9,456 bases of DNA from positions 1 to 9,456 of the forward strand of contig JANNLO010000023.1 in the NCBI GenBank assembly GCA_031396835.1. The letters run 5' to 3'. A program made the position numbers and the translations under genes. This document shows, piece after piece, positions 1 through 6,195 of the stretch (within the stretch, counting starts at the first letter, position 1; the number at the start of each line of letters is the position of its first letter). The notes under the pieces were generated by a model. The model did no database searches. It was not told the origin of the DNA and saw nothing but the letters and a program-made list of their open reading frames with translations. This DNA is from Snowella sp031396835 (GTDB taxonomy: Bacteria; Cyanobacteriota; Cyanobacteriia; Cyanobacteriales; Microcystaceae).

Positions 1-1
1 G

Positions 2-745
2 GAACTTATGCCTCTAATTGAATTACAAAAAGCCGTTAAAGAAAGTTCTCCTCCCCGTGATTTTCTCGGTGCTTTAAAAAATTGCGATCGCCCTCTTGCT
101 TTGATTGCAGAAATCAAAAAAGCTTCCCCCAGTAAAGGCATAATTTGTGAAGATTTTGATCCCATAAAAATTGCCAAAGCCTATCAAAAAGGCGGCGCAA
201 ATTGTTTGTCTGTTTTAACCGACGAGAAATTTTTTCAGGGTAGTTTTGAAAATTTAGCTTTAGTTCGTCGTTCAGTGGATTTGCCCTTATTATGTAAGGA
301 ATTTATTATCTATCCATACCAAATTTATCTAGCTCGTTCAACAGGAGCCGATGCCGTTTTATTAATTGCAGCCATTTTGTCAGACCGAGATTTACACTAT
401 TTTCTAAAAATTATTCACAAATTAGGGATGACGGCTCTAATTGAAGTTCATACATTAGCTGAATTAGACCGAGTTTTAGCTTTGGAAAGTGTAACTTTGA
501 TTGGCATTAATAATCGTAATTTAGAAACTTTTAAAGTGGATTTACAAACTACTGTTGACTTATTAAAAGCGAGAGGAGAAATATTAAAAGAACGAAATAT
601 TTTAATCGTCAGTGAATCAGGATTACAAATACCTAAAGATTTAGAGAAAGTCAAAAAAGCAGGGGCAAATGCTATTTTAGTAGGAGAATCTTTGGTTAAA
701 AAGTCTGACCCCACCCAAGCGATCGCGGATTTGTTTGGTGTCTAA
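2..745 (+). CDS. trpC: Indole-3-glycerol phosphate synthase, 5'-truncated by window edge
   Basis: The enzyme closes the indole ring, converting carboxyphenylamino-deoxyribulose phosphate to indole-3-glycerol phosphate in cytoplasmic tryptophan synthesis. It is a single-domain TIM barrel. Counting from the Met at base 8, visible family motifs are AEIKKASPSKG (34-44, with the Glu and Lys expected at the active site), LTDEKFFQGS (70-79), LCKEFIIYPYQ (95-105, catalytic Lys at 97), ALIEVH (143-148, Glu 145), GINNRNL (166-172), SESGL (202-206) and the phosphate-binding VGESL (225-229). The reading frame is open back to base 2 (Glu-Leu before that Met), and PLIELQKAV aligns roughly 50 residues into other cyanobacterial TrpC proteins. 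The Met at base 8 is therefore internal and the real start lies before the window. The C-terminus is complete (TAA 743-745). Two HIP1 octamers lie inside (84, 719). The next gene starts 52 bases downstream on the same strand, and no clear terminator separates them. Confidence 0.96.
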   Translation, partial: ELMPLIELQKAVKESSPPRDFLGALKNCDRPLALIAEIKKASPSKGIICEDFDPIKIAKAYQKGGANCLSVLTDEKFFQGSFENLALVRRSVDLPLLCKEFIIYPYQIYLARSTGADAVLLIAAILSDRDLHYFLKIIHKLGMTALIEVHTLAELDRVLALESVTLIGINNRNLETFKVDLQTTVDLLKARGEILKERNILIVSESGLQIPKDLEKVKKAGANAILVGESLVKKSDPTQAIADLFGV

Positions 746-755
746 TGCCCAATTT

Positions 756-764
756 TGTTATCAT
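756..764 (+). promoter_or_regulatory. Possible extended -10 promoter for the aminotransferase gene
   Basis: TGTTATCAT in the trpC-aminotransferase gap fits an extended -10 (TG, one base, TATCAT). No good -35 hexamer is seen at 16-18 bases upstream. If used, transcription would begin near 771, leaving a leader of about 27 bases. Co-transcription from trpC is equally possible. This is inference from motif match only. Confidence 0.22.
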
Positions 765-788
765 CGTTGAACGCAAACAACGGGAGGA
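765..788 (+). promoter_or_regulatory. Small hairpin abutting the Shine-Dalgarno of the aminotransferase
   Basis: CGTTG (765-769) and CAACG (778-782) form a perfect 5-bp stem with an 8-base loop. Its last base is the first base of the strong ribosome binding site GGGAGGA (782-788), which lies 9 bases before the GTG start at 798. The ribosome binding site supports that start. The hairpin could tune ribosome access, but a 5-bp stem can also arise by chance. Confidence 0.5.
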
Positions 789-797
789 TTAAAGCAC

Positions 798-1949
798 GTG
801 GAAAATAAGCAAATGTTAATGATTCCGGGGCCAACACCAGTACCCGAAAAAGTTTTACTGGCAATGGCAAAACACCCCATCGGTCATCGTAGTGGAGAAT
901 TCAGTAAGATTATTGCTGAACTGACTGAAAATCTCAAATGGCTTCATCAAACTCAAAATGATGTCTTAATGCTAACCGTTAGTGGCACAGGAGCGATGGA
1001 AGCGGGAATTATTAATTTTCTTAGTCCAGGCGATCGCGTTTTAGTGGGCAACAATGGTAAATTTGGCGAGCGTTGGGGAAAAGTTGCTAAAGCCTTTGGA
1101 TTAGTTGTGGAAGAAATTACCGCAGAATGGGGAAAAGCTTTAGATCCTGAAGAATTTCGTGCCAAATTAACAGCAGATAAAGAAAAAACAATCAAAGCAG
1201 TTATTTTAACCCATTCAGAAACTTCGACAGGCGTTTTAAATGATTTAGCAGCCATTAATCAAGCCATCAAGGAACATGGAACAGCACTGAGTATTGTGGA
1301 TGCTGTCACCAGTTTAGGCGCGATTTCGATTCCTATTGACGAATTAGGTCTGGATGTAGTTGCCTCTGGTTCCCAAAAAGGATACATGATTCCCCCTGGT
1401 TTGGGATTTGTTTCCGTCAGTGCAAAAGCTTGGAAAGCCTATGAATCAGCCAAATGTCCTCGTTTTTATTTGGATTTAAAAAAATACAAGAAAGCTACCG
1501 ACGAAAATAGTTCTCCCTTCACTCCGCCAATAAATCTGATGTATGGTCTGCAAGCGGCTCTACAAATGATGCAAACAGAAGGTTTAGAAAATATTTTTGC
1601 TCGTCATCAACGTCACACACAAGCAACTCGTGCGGCCATGAAAGCATTAGGATTATCCCTATTTGCTCCTGATAATGCGGCAAGTCCAGCGATTACGGCG
1701 GTTGCTCCTTTAACGGTGGATGCAGAACAAATTCGTTCAACTATGCGCAAAAAATTTGATATTGCCTTAGCGGGCGGACAAGATCACCTTTCGGGAAAAA
1801 TCTTCCGTATTGGTCATCTCGGTTTTGTCTGCGATCGCGATATTTTAAGTTGTGTTGGTGCGTTGGAATCAACCTTACAAAGTTTGGGTTATGGCGATGC
1901 TCAACCTGGAGCGGGAATTGCTGCTGCTGCTCAAGTTTTTGCAAAGTAA
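798..1949 (+). CDS. Class V PLP aminotransferase (alanine/serine-glyoxylate type)
   Basis: This 383-residue protein is a fold-type I, class V aminotransferase. Cyanobacterial orthologues were long labelled 'soluble hydrogenase 42 kDa subunit' but belong to the alanine/serine-glyoxylate aminotransferase family, which makes glycine from glyoxylate and thus fits photorespiration. Visible features are the N-terminal MLMIPGPTPVP (6-16), the glycine-rich cofactor segment VSGTGAMEAG (61-70), HSETSTG (139-145), the PLP-ring Asp in IVDAVTSLG (Asp168) and the Schiff-base Lys194 in SGSQKGYMIPPG. Length matches the family and no residue appears missing. The start is GTG at 798, backed by GGGAGGA nine bases upstream. 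The exact amino donor cannot be read from sequence. It lies downstream of trpC on the same strand and converges on clpX. Two HIP1 sites fall inside (1030, 1831). There is no hydrogenase metal-binding motif, so the old name should not be used. Confidence 0.93.
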   Translation: MENKQMLMIPGPTPVPEKVLLAMAKHPIGHRSGEFSKIIAELTENLKWLHQTQNDVLMLTVSGTGAMEAGIINFLSPGDRVLVGNNGKFGERWGKVAKAFGLVVEEITAEWGKALDPEEFRAKLTADKEKTIKAVILTHSETSTGVLNDLAAINQAIKEHGTALSIVDAVTSLGAISIPIDELGLDVVASGSQKGYMIPPGLGFVSVSAKAWKAYESAKCPRFYLDLKKYKKATDENSSPFTPPINLMYGLQAALQMMQTEGLENIFARHQRHTQATRAAMKALGLSLFAPDNAASPAITAVAPLTVDAEQIRSTMRKKFDIALAGGQDHLSGKIFRIGHLGFVCDRDILSCVGALESTLQSLGYGDAQPGAGIAAAAQVFAK

Positions 1950-1974
1950 TATTCTAAACCCGTTATTTCTTCTT

Positions 1975-2000
1975 GGGGGGCATTTTAACCGCCCTTTTTT
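1975..2000 (+). terminator. Probable intrinsic terminator after the aminotransferase gene
   Basis: A G-run ending GGGC (1978-1981) pairs with GCCC (1991-1994) across a 9-base loop and is followed directly by TTTTTT (1995-2000). This is a short GC stem plus U-tract, 25 bases after the stop at 1949. On the minus strand no T-run follows, so it does not look bidirectional. It separates the convergent aminotransferase and clpX genes. The stem is only 4 strong pairs, hence moderate confidence. Confidence 0.6.
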
Positions 2001-2051
2001 ATTTCTTATAGTTGACAAGAAAGACTGGCGATCGCGATCTTATTTTCAAAT

Positions 2052-3386
2052 TTAAGCAGATTCTGGTTTGGGTAAAGATGATGGATGTATTAATAATTCG
2101 GCAGTAGATCGTTTTTCAACCATTTCACGAGTGATTGTGCAACGTTGGACATCAGCCCGCGAAGGTAATTCATACATAACTTCTAACATCAATTCTTCGA
2201 CAATACCTCTTAACGCTCTGGCTCCTGTTTTCCGTCGGTAGGCTTCTTTGGCGATCGCGCAAATAGCATCAGGTTTAAAGTCCAGTTGAACATTGTCCAT
2301 GCCTAAAAGTTTTTGATATTGTTTGACTAAAGCGTTGCGAGGTTGGGTAAGAATAGCAATCAAAGTATCCTCGTCTAAGGGATCTAGAGAAGCCATAACA
2401 GGAATACGTCCAACAAATTCAGGAATCATCCCAAATTTAACCAAATCATCAGGTTCTACCTGGCGTACCAGATCAGCAGCCCGTTTTTCCTTACTTTGAG
2501 TGACATCCCCAACAGGACGAACAAATCCCATGGATTTTTTACCTAAACGTTGATCAATCACTTTTTCTAGACCAACAAAAGCCCCGCCACAAATAAATAG
2601 AATATTGCTAGTGTCAATTTGAATGCAATCTTGATAGGGATGCTTACGTCCGCCCTGGGGAGGAACATTGGCGATCGTACCCTCCAGCATTTTCAAAAGA
2701 GCCTGTTGTACACCTTCTCCCGAAACATCACGAGTAATCGACATATTCTCGCTTTTACGGGCAATTTTATCAATTTCATCAATATAAATAATTCCCCGTT
2801 GAGCTTCTTCCACATCTAAATCCGCCATTTGTAGCAAACGCAGCAGAATATTTTCCACATCTTCCCCCACATAACCCGCTTCGGTTAAAGTGGTGGCATC
2901 GGCGATCGCAAAGGGAACATCTAAAATTTTGGCAAGAGTTTGGGCTAAAAGAGTTTTTCCCGATCCCGTTGGCCCGACTAAAAGAATATTGGATTTTTGT
3001 AATTCAATCGTATCTTCGCTGGTTTCTTCTTTATTGCCCTGAACTAAGCTTAATCGCTTGTAATGATTGTAAACTGCTACGGATAGGACTTTTTTTGCAT
3101 CATCTTGTCCGATGACATATTCATCTAAGTGTTTTTTGATTTCCGTTGGTTTAGGCAATTGCCCCAAAGAAAGGCGATCGCTCTGGGGACGGCGTTTTGA
3201 ATTTTCAGGACTACGGGAAGAAGCAACAGGACTGGGCGTTTCTAACAACTCTTCATCGAGAATTTCATTACATAATTCCACGCATTCATCGCAAATATAG
3301 ACTCCCGGCCCAGCGATCAATTTTCGCACTTGTTCCTGAGATTTACCACAAAACGAACATTTTAGGTGGGAGTCGTATTTAGACAT
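2052..3386 (-). CDS. clpX: ATP-dependent Clp protease ATP-binding subunit ClpX
   Basis: ClpX is the hexameric AAA+ unfoldase that recognises tagged or damaged proteins and threads them into ClpP in the cytoplasm. The 444-residue protein has an N-terminal C4 zinc finger (Cys10, Cys13, Cys32, Cys35), a variable Ser/Pro/Arg-rich linker (about 45-75), Walker A GPTGSGKT (138-145), the pore-1 loop GYVG (171-174), Walker B IIYIDEIDK (199-207), the RKH pore loop (247-249), a ClpP-docking loop (286-288), an arginine finger in GRIP (Arg327) and sensor-2 GAR (388-390). The docking tripeptide reads MGF instead of the E. coli IGF; I recall this as usual for cyanobacteria. The ATG at 3386 lies only 5 bases after the clpP stop, without a recognisable Shine-Dalgarno, so translational coupling to clpP is likely. 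It is the last gene of tig-clpP-clpX. No lon follows, in keeping with the general absence of Lon from cyanobacteria. HIP1 sites lie at 2251, 2902 and 3174. Confidence 0.98.
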   Translation of the reverse strand: MSKYDSHLKCSFCGKSQEQVRKLIAGPGVYICDECVELCNEILDEELLETPSPVASSRSPENSKRRPQSDRLSLGQLPKPTEIKKHLDEYVIGQDDAKKVLSVAVYNHYKRLSLVQGNKEETSEDTIELQKSNILLVGPTGSGKTLLAQTLAKILDVPFAIADATTLTEAGYVGEDVENILLRLLQMADLDVEEAQRGIIYIDEIDKIARKSENMSITRDVSGEGVQQALLKMLEGTIANVPPQGGRKHPYQDCIQIDTSNILFICGGAFVGLEKVIDQRLGKKSMGFVRPVGDVTQSKEKRAADLVRQVEPDDLVKFGMIPEFVGRIPVMASLDPLDEDTLIAILTQPRNALVKQYQKLLGMDNVQLDFKPDAICAIAKEAYRRKTGARALRGIVEELMLEVMYELPSRADVQRCTITREMVEKRSTAELLIHPSSLPKPESA

Positions 3387-3391
3387 AGCAT

Positions 3392-4069
3392 TTAACTTAA
3401 AGAAGTGACAGGAACGGTAGGATCGGGCAAGTTGGGACGAATAATCACACGGTCAATGAGTCCATATTCTTGGGCTTCTTGGGCGGACATAAAGAAATCC
3501 CGTTCAGTATCAGCCGCAATCACATCAAAGGGTTTGCCAGTATGCTCCGACAACATCGTATTCAAACGTTCTTTAATATAAAGAATTTCTCTCGCTTGAA
3601 TTTCGATTTCCACAGCTTGACCCTGAGCACCGCCCAAAGGTTGATGAATCATGATGCGAGAACTAGGCAGAGCCATTCTTTTACCGTGTGCGCCCGCCGT
3701 TAATAAAAAGGCTCCCATACTCGCGGCTAATCCAAAACAAATTGTGACCACATCGGGACGAATTTGCTGCATGGTATCATAAATAGCCAAACCCGCATAA
3801 ACGGAGCCGCCTGGAGAATTAATATAAAGTTGGATATCTTTTTCAGGATCTTCTGCATCCAAAAATAGCAACTGGGCGACAATGGAGTCTGCAACCTGAT
3901 CATCGACGGGAGTACCCAAAAAGATGATTCTTTCTCGCAATAAACGGGAATAAATATCAAAGGCCCGTTCTCCTAATCCAGACTGTTCAACCACCATTGG
4001 CACAACATTCTGAATGTCAGAGCCACGATAGCTTGTCAACGGATAATTTGGCGATCGCGATAAAACCAT
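3392..4069 (-). CDS. clpP: ATP-dependent Clp protease proteolytic subunit (ClpP2-like)
   Basis: This is the serine peptidase of the Clp complex, assembling as a double heptameric ring. The 225-residue protein shows the catalytic triad: Ser117 in GLAASMGAFLL, His142 in MIHQPLGG and Asp191 in TERDFFMSA. The oxyanion-loop motif SPGGSV is at 85-90. Alignment with E. coli ClpP (mature start before LVPMVIEQ) places about 20 N-terminal residues here as a propeptide or extension, with NVVPMVVEQ at the expected mature start. Cyanobacteria carry several clpP paralogues plus the inactive clpR. The copy next to clpX is the one usually called clpP2, working with ClpP1 and ClpX, so I infer that identity from context. 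The ATG at 4069 has no clear Shine-Dalgarno. An internal start at Met25 would remove the propeptide and is less likely. clpX begins 5 bases after the stop; tig ends 139 bases upstream. A HIP1 site (4051-4058) lies within the first codons. Confidence 0.97.
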   Translation of the reverse strand: MVLSRSPNYPLTSYRGSDIQNVVPMVVEQSGLGERAFDIYSRLLRERIIFLGTPVDDQVADSIVAQLLFLDAEDPEKDIQLYINSPGGSVYAGLAIYDTMQQIRPDVVTICFGLAASMGAFLLTAGAHGKRMALPSSRIMIHQPLGGAQGQAVEIEIQAREILYIKERLNTMLSEHTGKPFDVIAADTERDFFMSAQEAQEYGLIDRVIIRPNLPDPTVPVTSLS

Positions 4070-4153
4070 AATAAAAAAGTTGTTAAAATTTAGTTGGATT
4101 TGGGCTGCTTGATTAGAGAATACCCACCTATTAGAGACATATTCCCATGCTCA

Positions 4154-4188
4154 ACCCCATTATGACGCAAATTATAAATGAATGGGGT
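4154..4188 (-). promoter_or_regulatory. Inverted repeat and possible clpP promoter in the tig-clpP spacer
   Basis: The 139-base spacer between tig and clpP contains an 8-bp perfect inverted repeat, ACCCCATT (4154-4161) and AATGGGGT (4181-4188), with a 19-base centre. On the minus strand the centre carries TATAAT (4176 down to 4171), a consensus -10. TTGACT (4196 down to 4191) lies 14 bases upstream of it, or 17 bases upstream of the overlapping weaker TAATTT. No T-run follows the repeat, so it is not a typical terminator for tig. It may be an operator over a clpP-clpX promoter, or a stem in a tig-clpP-clpX transcript. The sequence is seen; its role is inferred. Confidence 0.4.
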
Positions 4189-4208
4189 AGAGTCAAAACT
4201 GAAGAAAT

Positions 4209-5612
4209 TTAAGTCTCACTAGGAATTTCTACCACTTCAGCCTCAATGGTATTTTCTTCTTCTTTGTTGTTATCATATTCCTTTTCGGGAGGAGTTAGAG
4301 TTCCTGGCGGTACCAGTTCAACGGTCACTTTTTCTCGAAGCCAATCTAGGGTTTTTTCGGCCGTTAGCTCATCGGTAACAATAACCATCAGTTTGTCTAG
4401 ATCGAGGGATTCGTTGGCAAATTGAGCTTTAATTTCGTTAACCCTTGCTCGAATTTCACTGGCTTCTGGTTCAATATTTTCTGTCTCAGCAATTTTACCA
4501 ATCACAAAAATCTGCTTAAGGCGTTGGACTGCTTCTGGACGAGCATTATCCCGAAGCTTGGGAATAGTTTCTGGCGTAATAATAGCGCGGGGATCTAGTC
4601 CCATTTGCTCTAGTTGTTTCAGGGTTTGGGTTAAAAGCTGGGTAACTTCTTCCTGAATTAAAGAATCGGGTAGATCTACTTCAGAGATTTTAACTAACTC
4701 ATTAGTAATGGCTGTATTAATATTATTTTGAGTGCTATCAGCCGCATTTTTACGATATTGTTCTTCTAAAGAAGCTCGTAATTCAGCCAAGGTTTCGTAT
4801 TCACTAACTTCATCGGCAAAATCATCGTCCAGTTCTGGCAACTCTTTAGTCTTAAGTTCTTTGACCGTAATATCAAAACGTACGGGCTTTCCTGCGACTT
4901 CTTCTAGGGGATAATCTTCGGAAAAATTAACCGTAACGGCTTTGGTTTCTTCTGGTTGCATTCCGACAATCCCTTCTACCATTCCCTCTACTAAATTACC
5001 TTTTTCTAGATCAACTTTAAAGTCGGTGTCTTTAATCTCCGCGATCGCCTCAGCAATTTCTCCTGCTTCTGTTACGTGATAGCCTTGATAATCAATAATG
5101 GCGATATCTCCCCAATCAGCCGCCCGATCTTCTACAGGAATCAAGGTCGCTTGTTTTTCTTGGCGTAGTTTGAACCATTTCTCTACTTCTTCAGGGTTGT
5201 AAAGAACTTCTTCTGCTTGAATACTAAGGGAACTATAATCGCCTATCTCAATCGTGGGTGGAACCTCAATGATTACTGAAAAAGTAAAAGAATCACCAGG
5301 GCTAAATTGCGTTAATAGTTCTTCAAAAGGAGATCGAAGCTGATAATTTCCGAGGGATTTAATTTCCTCTTGTTGAATTGCATCATTTAAACTTGATTTA
5401 ATCAATTCCTCCAAAGTCGCAGCCTTCAAATTGGAACCTAGTCGTTGTACTAAGATCGGACGAGGCACTTTCCCCTTGCGAAACCCAGGAATATCGGCAG
5501 TACGAGCAAAATCTTGCAGGGTGCGATTGTAGATCTTTTGAGAAGTTTCTGCTGAAATCTCAATTTCTAAACCAATTTGACTATCAGGGAGTTTTTCCTG
5601 GGTGACTTTCAT
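4209..5612 (-). CDS. tig: Trigger factor, ribosome-associated chaperone
   Basis: Trigger factor binds the ribosome exit tunnel and shields nascent chains in the cytoplasm. The 467-residue protein has the N-terminal ribosome-binding domain (about 1-145) with the signature GFRKGKVP (43-50), which contacts ribosomal protein uL23. An FKBP-like peptidyl-prolyl isomerase domain spans about 162-253 and the helical C-terminal chaperone domain follows. An extra acidic tail (about 435-467, rich in Glu, Asn and Asp) lies beyond the usual E. coli length of 432. In the isomerase domain the E. coli IPGFEDG segment reads VEGMVEG, so active-site residues differ. The ATG at 5612 gives the canonical MKVTQEKL start, with only a weak AGG upstream. 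It is first in tig-clpP-clpX, an order shared with E. coli, and is divergent from asd. Only one HIP1 site (5041) occurs. Confidence 0.97.
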   Translation of the reverse strand: MKVTQEKLPDSQIGLEIEISAETSQKIYNRTLQDFARTADIPGFRKGKVPRPILVQRLGSNLKAATLEELIKSSLNDAIQQEEIKSLGNYQLRSPFEELLTQFSPGDSFTFSVIIEVPPTIEIGDYSSLSIQAEEVLYNPEEVEKWFKLRQEKQATLIPVEDRAADWGDIAIIDYQGYHVTEAGEIAEAIAEIKDTDFKVDLEKGNLVEGMVEGIVGMQPEETKAVTVNFSEDYPLEEVAGKPVRFDITVKELKTKELPELDDDFADEVSEYETLAELRASLEEQYRKNAADSTQNNINTAITNELVKISEVDLPDSLIQEEVTQLLTQTLKQLEQMGLDPRAIITPETIPKLRDNARPEAVQRLKQIFVIGKIAETENIEPEASEIRARVNEIKAQFANESLDLDKLMVIVTDELTAEKTLDWLREKVTVELVPPGTLTPPEKEYDNNKEEENTIEAEVVEIPSET

Positions 5613-5708
5613 TGATACCTAATCTCATTACTAAACGTTGAACATCTAAGACATTTTGAGCAGTTTTACCAGACGAAGCGGACTAAACCAACTAATCGTG
5701 GTATGCTT

Positions 5709-5791
5709 AAAGGGTGATCACGCTACCAACTCCGCCGAACAAAGCATTCGCTCTTGCCTAATGCGAGTACGGTTTTTCTAATCAACCCTTT
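5709..5791 (-). promoter_or_regulatory. Self-complementary segment, possible structured tig 5' leader
   Basis: The ends pair: AAAGGGTGAT (5709-5718) is complementary to ATCAACCCTTT (5781-5791) with a single bulged base. Nested inside are CCG-A-AC (5735-5740) opposite GT-A-CGG (5767-5772) and GCATT (5744-5748) opposite AATGC (5760-5764) with an 11-base loop. Read on the minus strand, a -10-like TATGAT (5800 down to 5795) lies immediately upstream. A transcript would then begin at about the first base of the closing stem and run on to tig, whose ATG is about 97 bases past the element. Read on the plus strand, the inner stem is followed by TTTTT (5773-5777), so a plus-strand terminator or small RNA end is an alternative. 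It matches no RNA family that I recognise. Confidence 0.4.
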
Positions 5792-5794
5792 GTG

Positions 5795-5800
5795 ATCATA
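5795..5800 (-). promoter_or_regulatory. Possible -10 element for tig
   Basis: TATGAT on the minus strand (5800 down to 5795) lies directly before the stem-forming segment. No convincing -35 hexamer is seen 16-18 bases upstream, which is common for cyanobacterial promoters. The predicted start, near 5788-5791, would give a leader of about 175-180 bases. A weaker alternative is TTGTCA (5895 down to 5890) with an AT-rich -10 near 5866-5872. Confidence 0.3.
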
Positions 5801-5924
5801 ATTCATTTGAGTCCAGAAAGTTTAGTTTTCTGTTAAATCTGTCATTAAGTCGAGAAACGAATCTTATAATTCTCTTTTTAGTTAGATTCTGACAATCGGA
5901 ATCATTATTTTCCCTTCTGATGGC

Positions 5925-5943
5925 AATATTTTTAAAAAATATT
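5925..5943. repeat. AT-only perfect palindrome
   Basis: AATATTTTT (5925-5933) and AAAAATATT (5935-5943) form a perfect 9-bp inverted repeat around one central A. It lies in the asd-proximal AT-rich spacer. Such a sequence can be a protein site or bent DNA, or chance in DNA this AT-rich. Confidence 0.6.
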
Positions 5944-5992
5944 CGTAAAAGTTTTAAGTAAAAAATAATTTGACACCAACATAAACAGAACG

Positions 5993-6023
5993 TTTTGATA
6001 TAAAATCAAAATCTAAAGATTTT
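5993..6023. repeat. Two overlapping inverted repeats upstream of asd
   Basis: TTTTGAT (5993-5999) pairs with ATCAAAA (6005-6011) across 5 bases. AAAATCT (6008-6014) pairs with AGATTTT (6017-6023) across 2 bases. The two stems share AAAA (6008-6011), so in RNA they would exclude one another; in DNA they form an array of related half-sites. They are about 170-200 bases before the asd start. Function is unknown. Confidence 0.5.
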
Positions 6024-6144
6024 TAAGAACTTAAATTAATCTAAAAGAAAAGAAAACCAATATTTGAGCTAAGTAAATAATTTGTGCTTATCAATCAATA
6101 CCACTACTATTATATAAACAAAAAATAGCTATCTTAAAAATTTT

Positions 6145-6150
6145 TATAAT
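6145..6150 (+). promoter_or_regulatory. Possible -10 element for asd
   Basis: TATAAT at 6145-6150 is a consensus -10 hexamer preceded by A/T runs (AAAAATTTTT at 6136-6145). No -35 consensus is visible at the proper distance. Transcription would start near 6157, leaving a leader of about 39 bases ending in a strong ribosome binding site. Confidence 0.4.
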
Positions 6151-6181
6151 GAAAAGTATCGTTCTTTTGTTAATTCATTCT

Positions 6182-6189
6182 GGGAGGAG
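6182..6189 (+). promoter_or_regulatory. Ribosome binding site that fixes the TTG start of asd
   Basis: GGGAGGAG ends 6 bases before the TTG at 6196. There is no ATG or GTG near this position in frame, and the encoded residues align with the usual N-terminus of the family, so TTG is taken as the start. Confidence 0.85.
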
Positions 6190-6195
6190 TGTCAT

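Larger units (their letters stand above)
5613..6195. other. 583-base intergenic region between divergent tig and asd
   Basis: There is no gene here that I can support. The tig-proximal part (about 5640-5800) is relatively GC-rich and highly self-complementary. The asd-proximal part (about 5800-6180) is strongly AT-rich, with A/T runs and several inverted repeats. It must hold promoters for both flanking operons. TTGACA occurs at 5970-5975 but has no good -10 at 16-18 bases; TATAAA at 5999-6004 is too far away. No HIP1 octamer occurs here. The elements I could place are listed separately. Confidence 0.85.

Noticed and set aside
448..714. Open frame antisense to trpC
   Set aside because: It mirrors the conserved TrpC codons and has no family resemblance; the same applies to antisense or shifted frames inside the aminotransferase, clpX, clpP, tig, dapA and RNase J genes.
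798..1949. Hydrogenase subunit identity, as in old annotations of this family
   Set aside because: The protein has full class V aminotransferase motifs including the PLP lysine and no hydrogenase metal-site cysteines.
4147..4212. Plus-strand 21-codon frame (MLNPIMTQIINEWG...) in the tig-clpP spacer
   Set aside because: No Shine-Dalgarno, very short, overlaps the end of tig antisense, and resembles no family I recognise; its length is expected by chance.
5721..5740. tRNA D-arm-like sequence on the minus strand (GGAGTTGGTAGCG)
   Set aside because: No matching acceptor, anticodon or T arms are found around it, so it is not a tRNA gene.
5734..5773. Resemblance of the inner stem to group II intron domain V (GTACGGTT side)
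   Set aside because: It lacks the AGC triad and the GNRA tetraloop, and no reverse transcriptase or other intron domains are nearby.
5970..6006. TTGACA with TATAAA as an asd promoter
   Set aside because: The gap of 23 bases is too long for a sigma-70 type promoter, and no better -10 lies at 16-18 bases.
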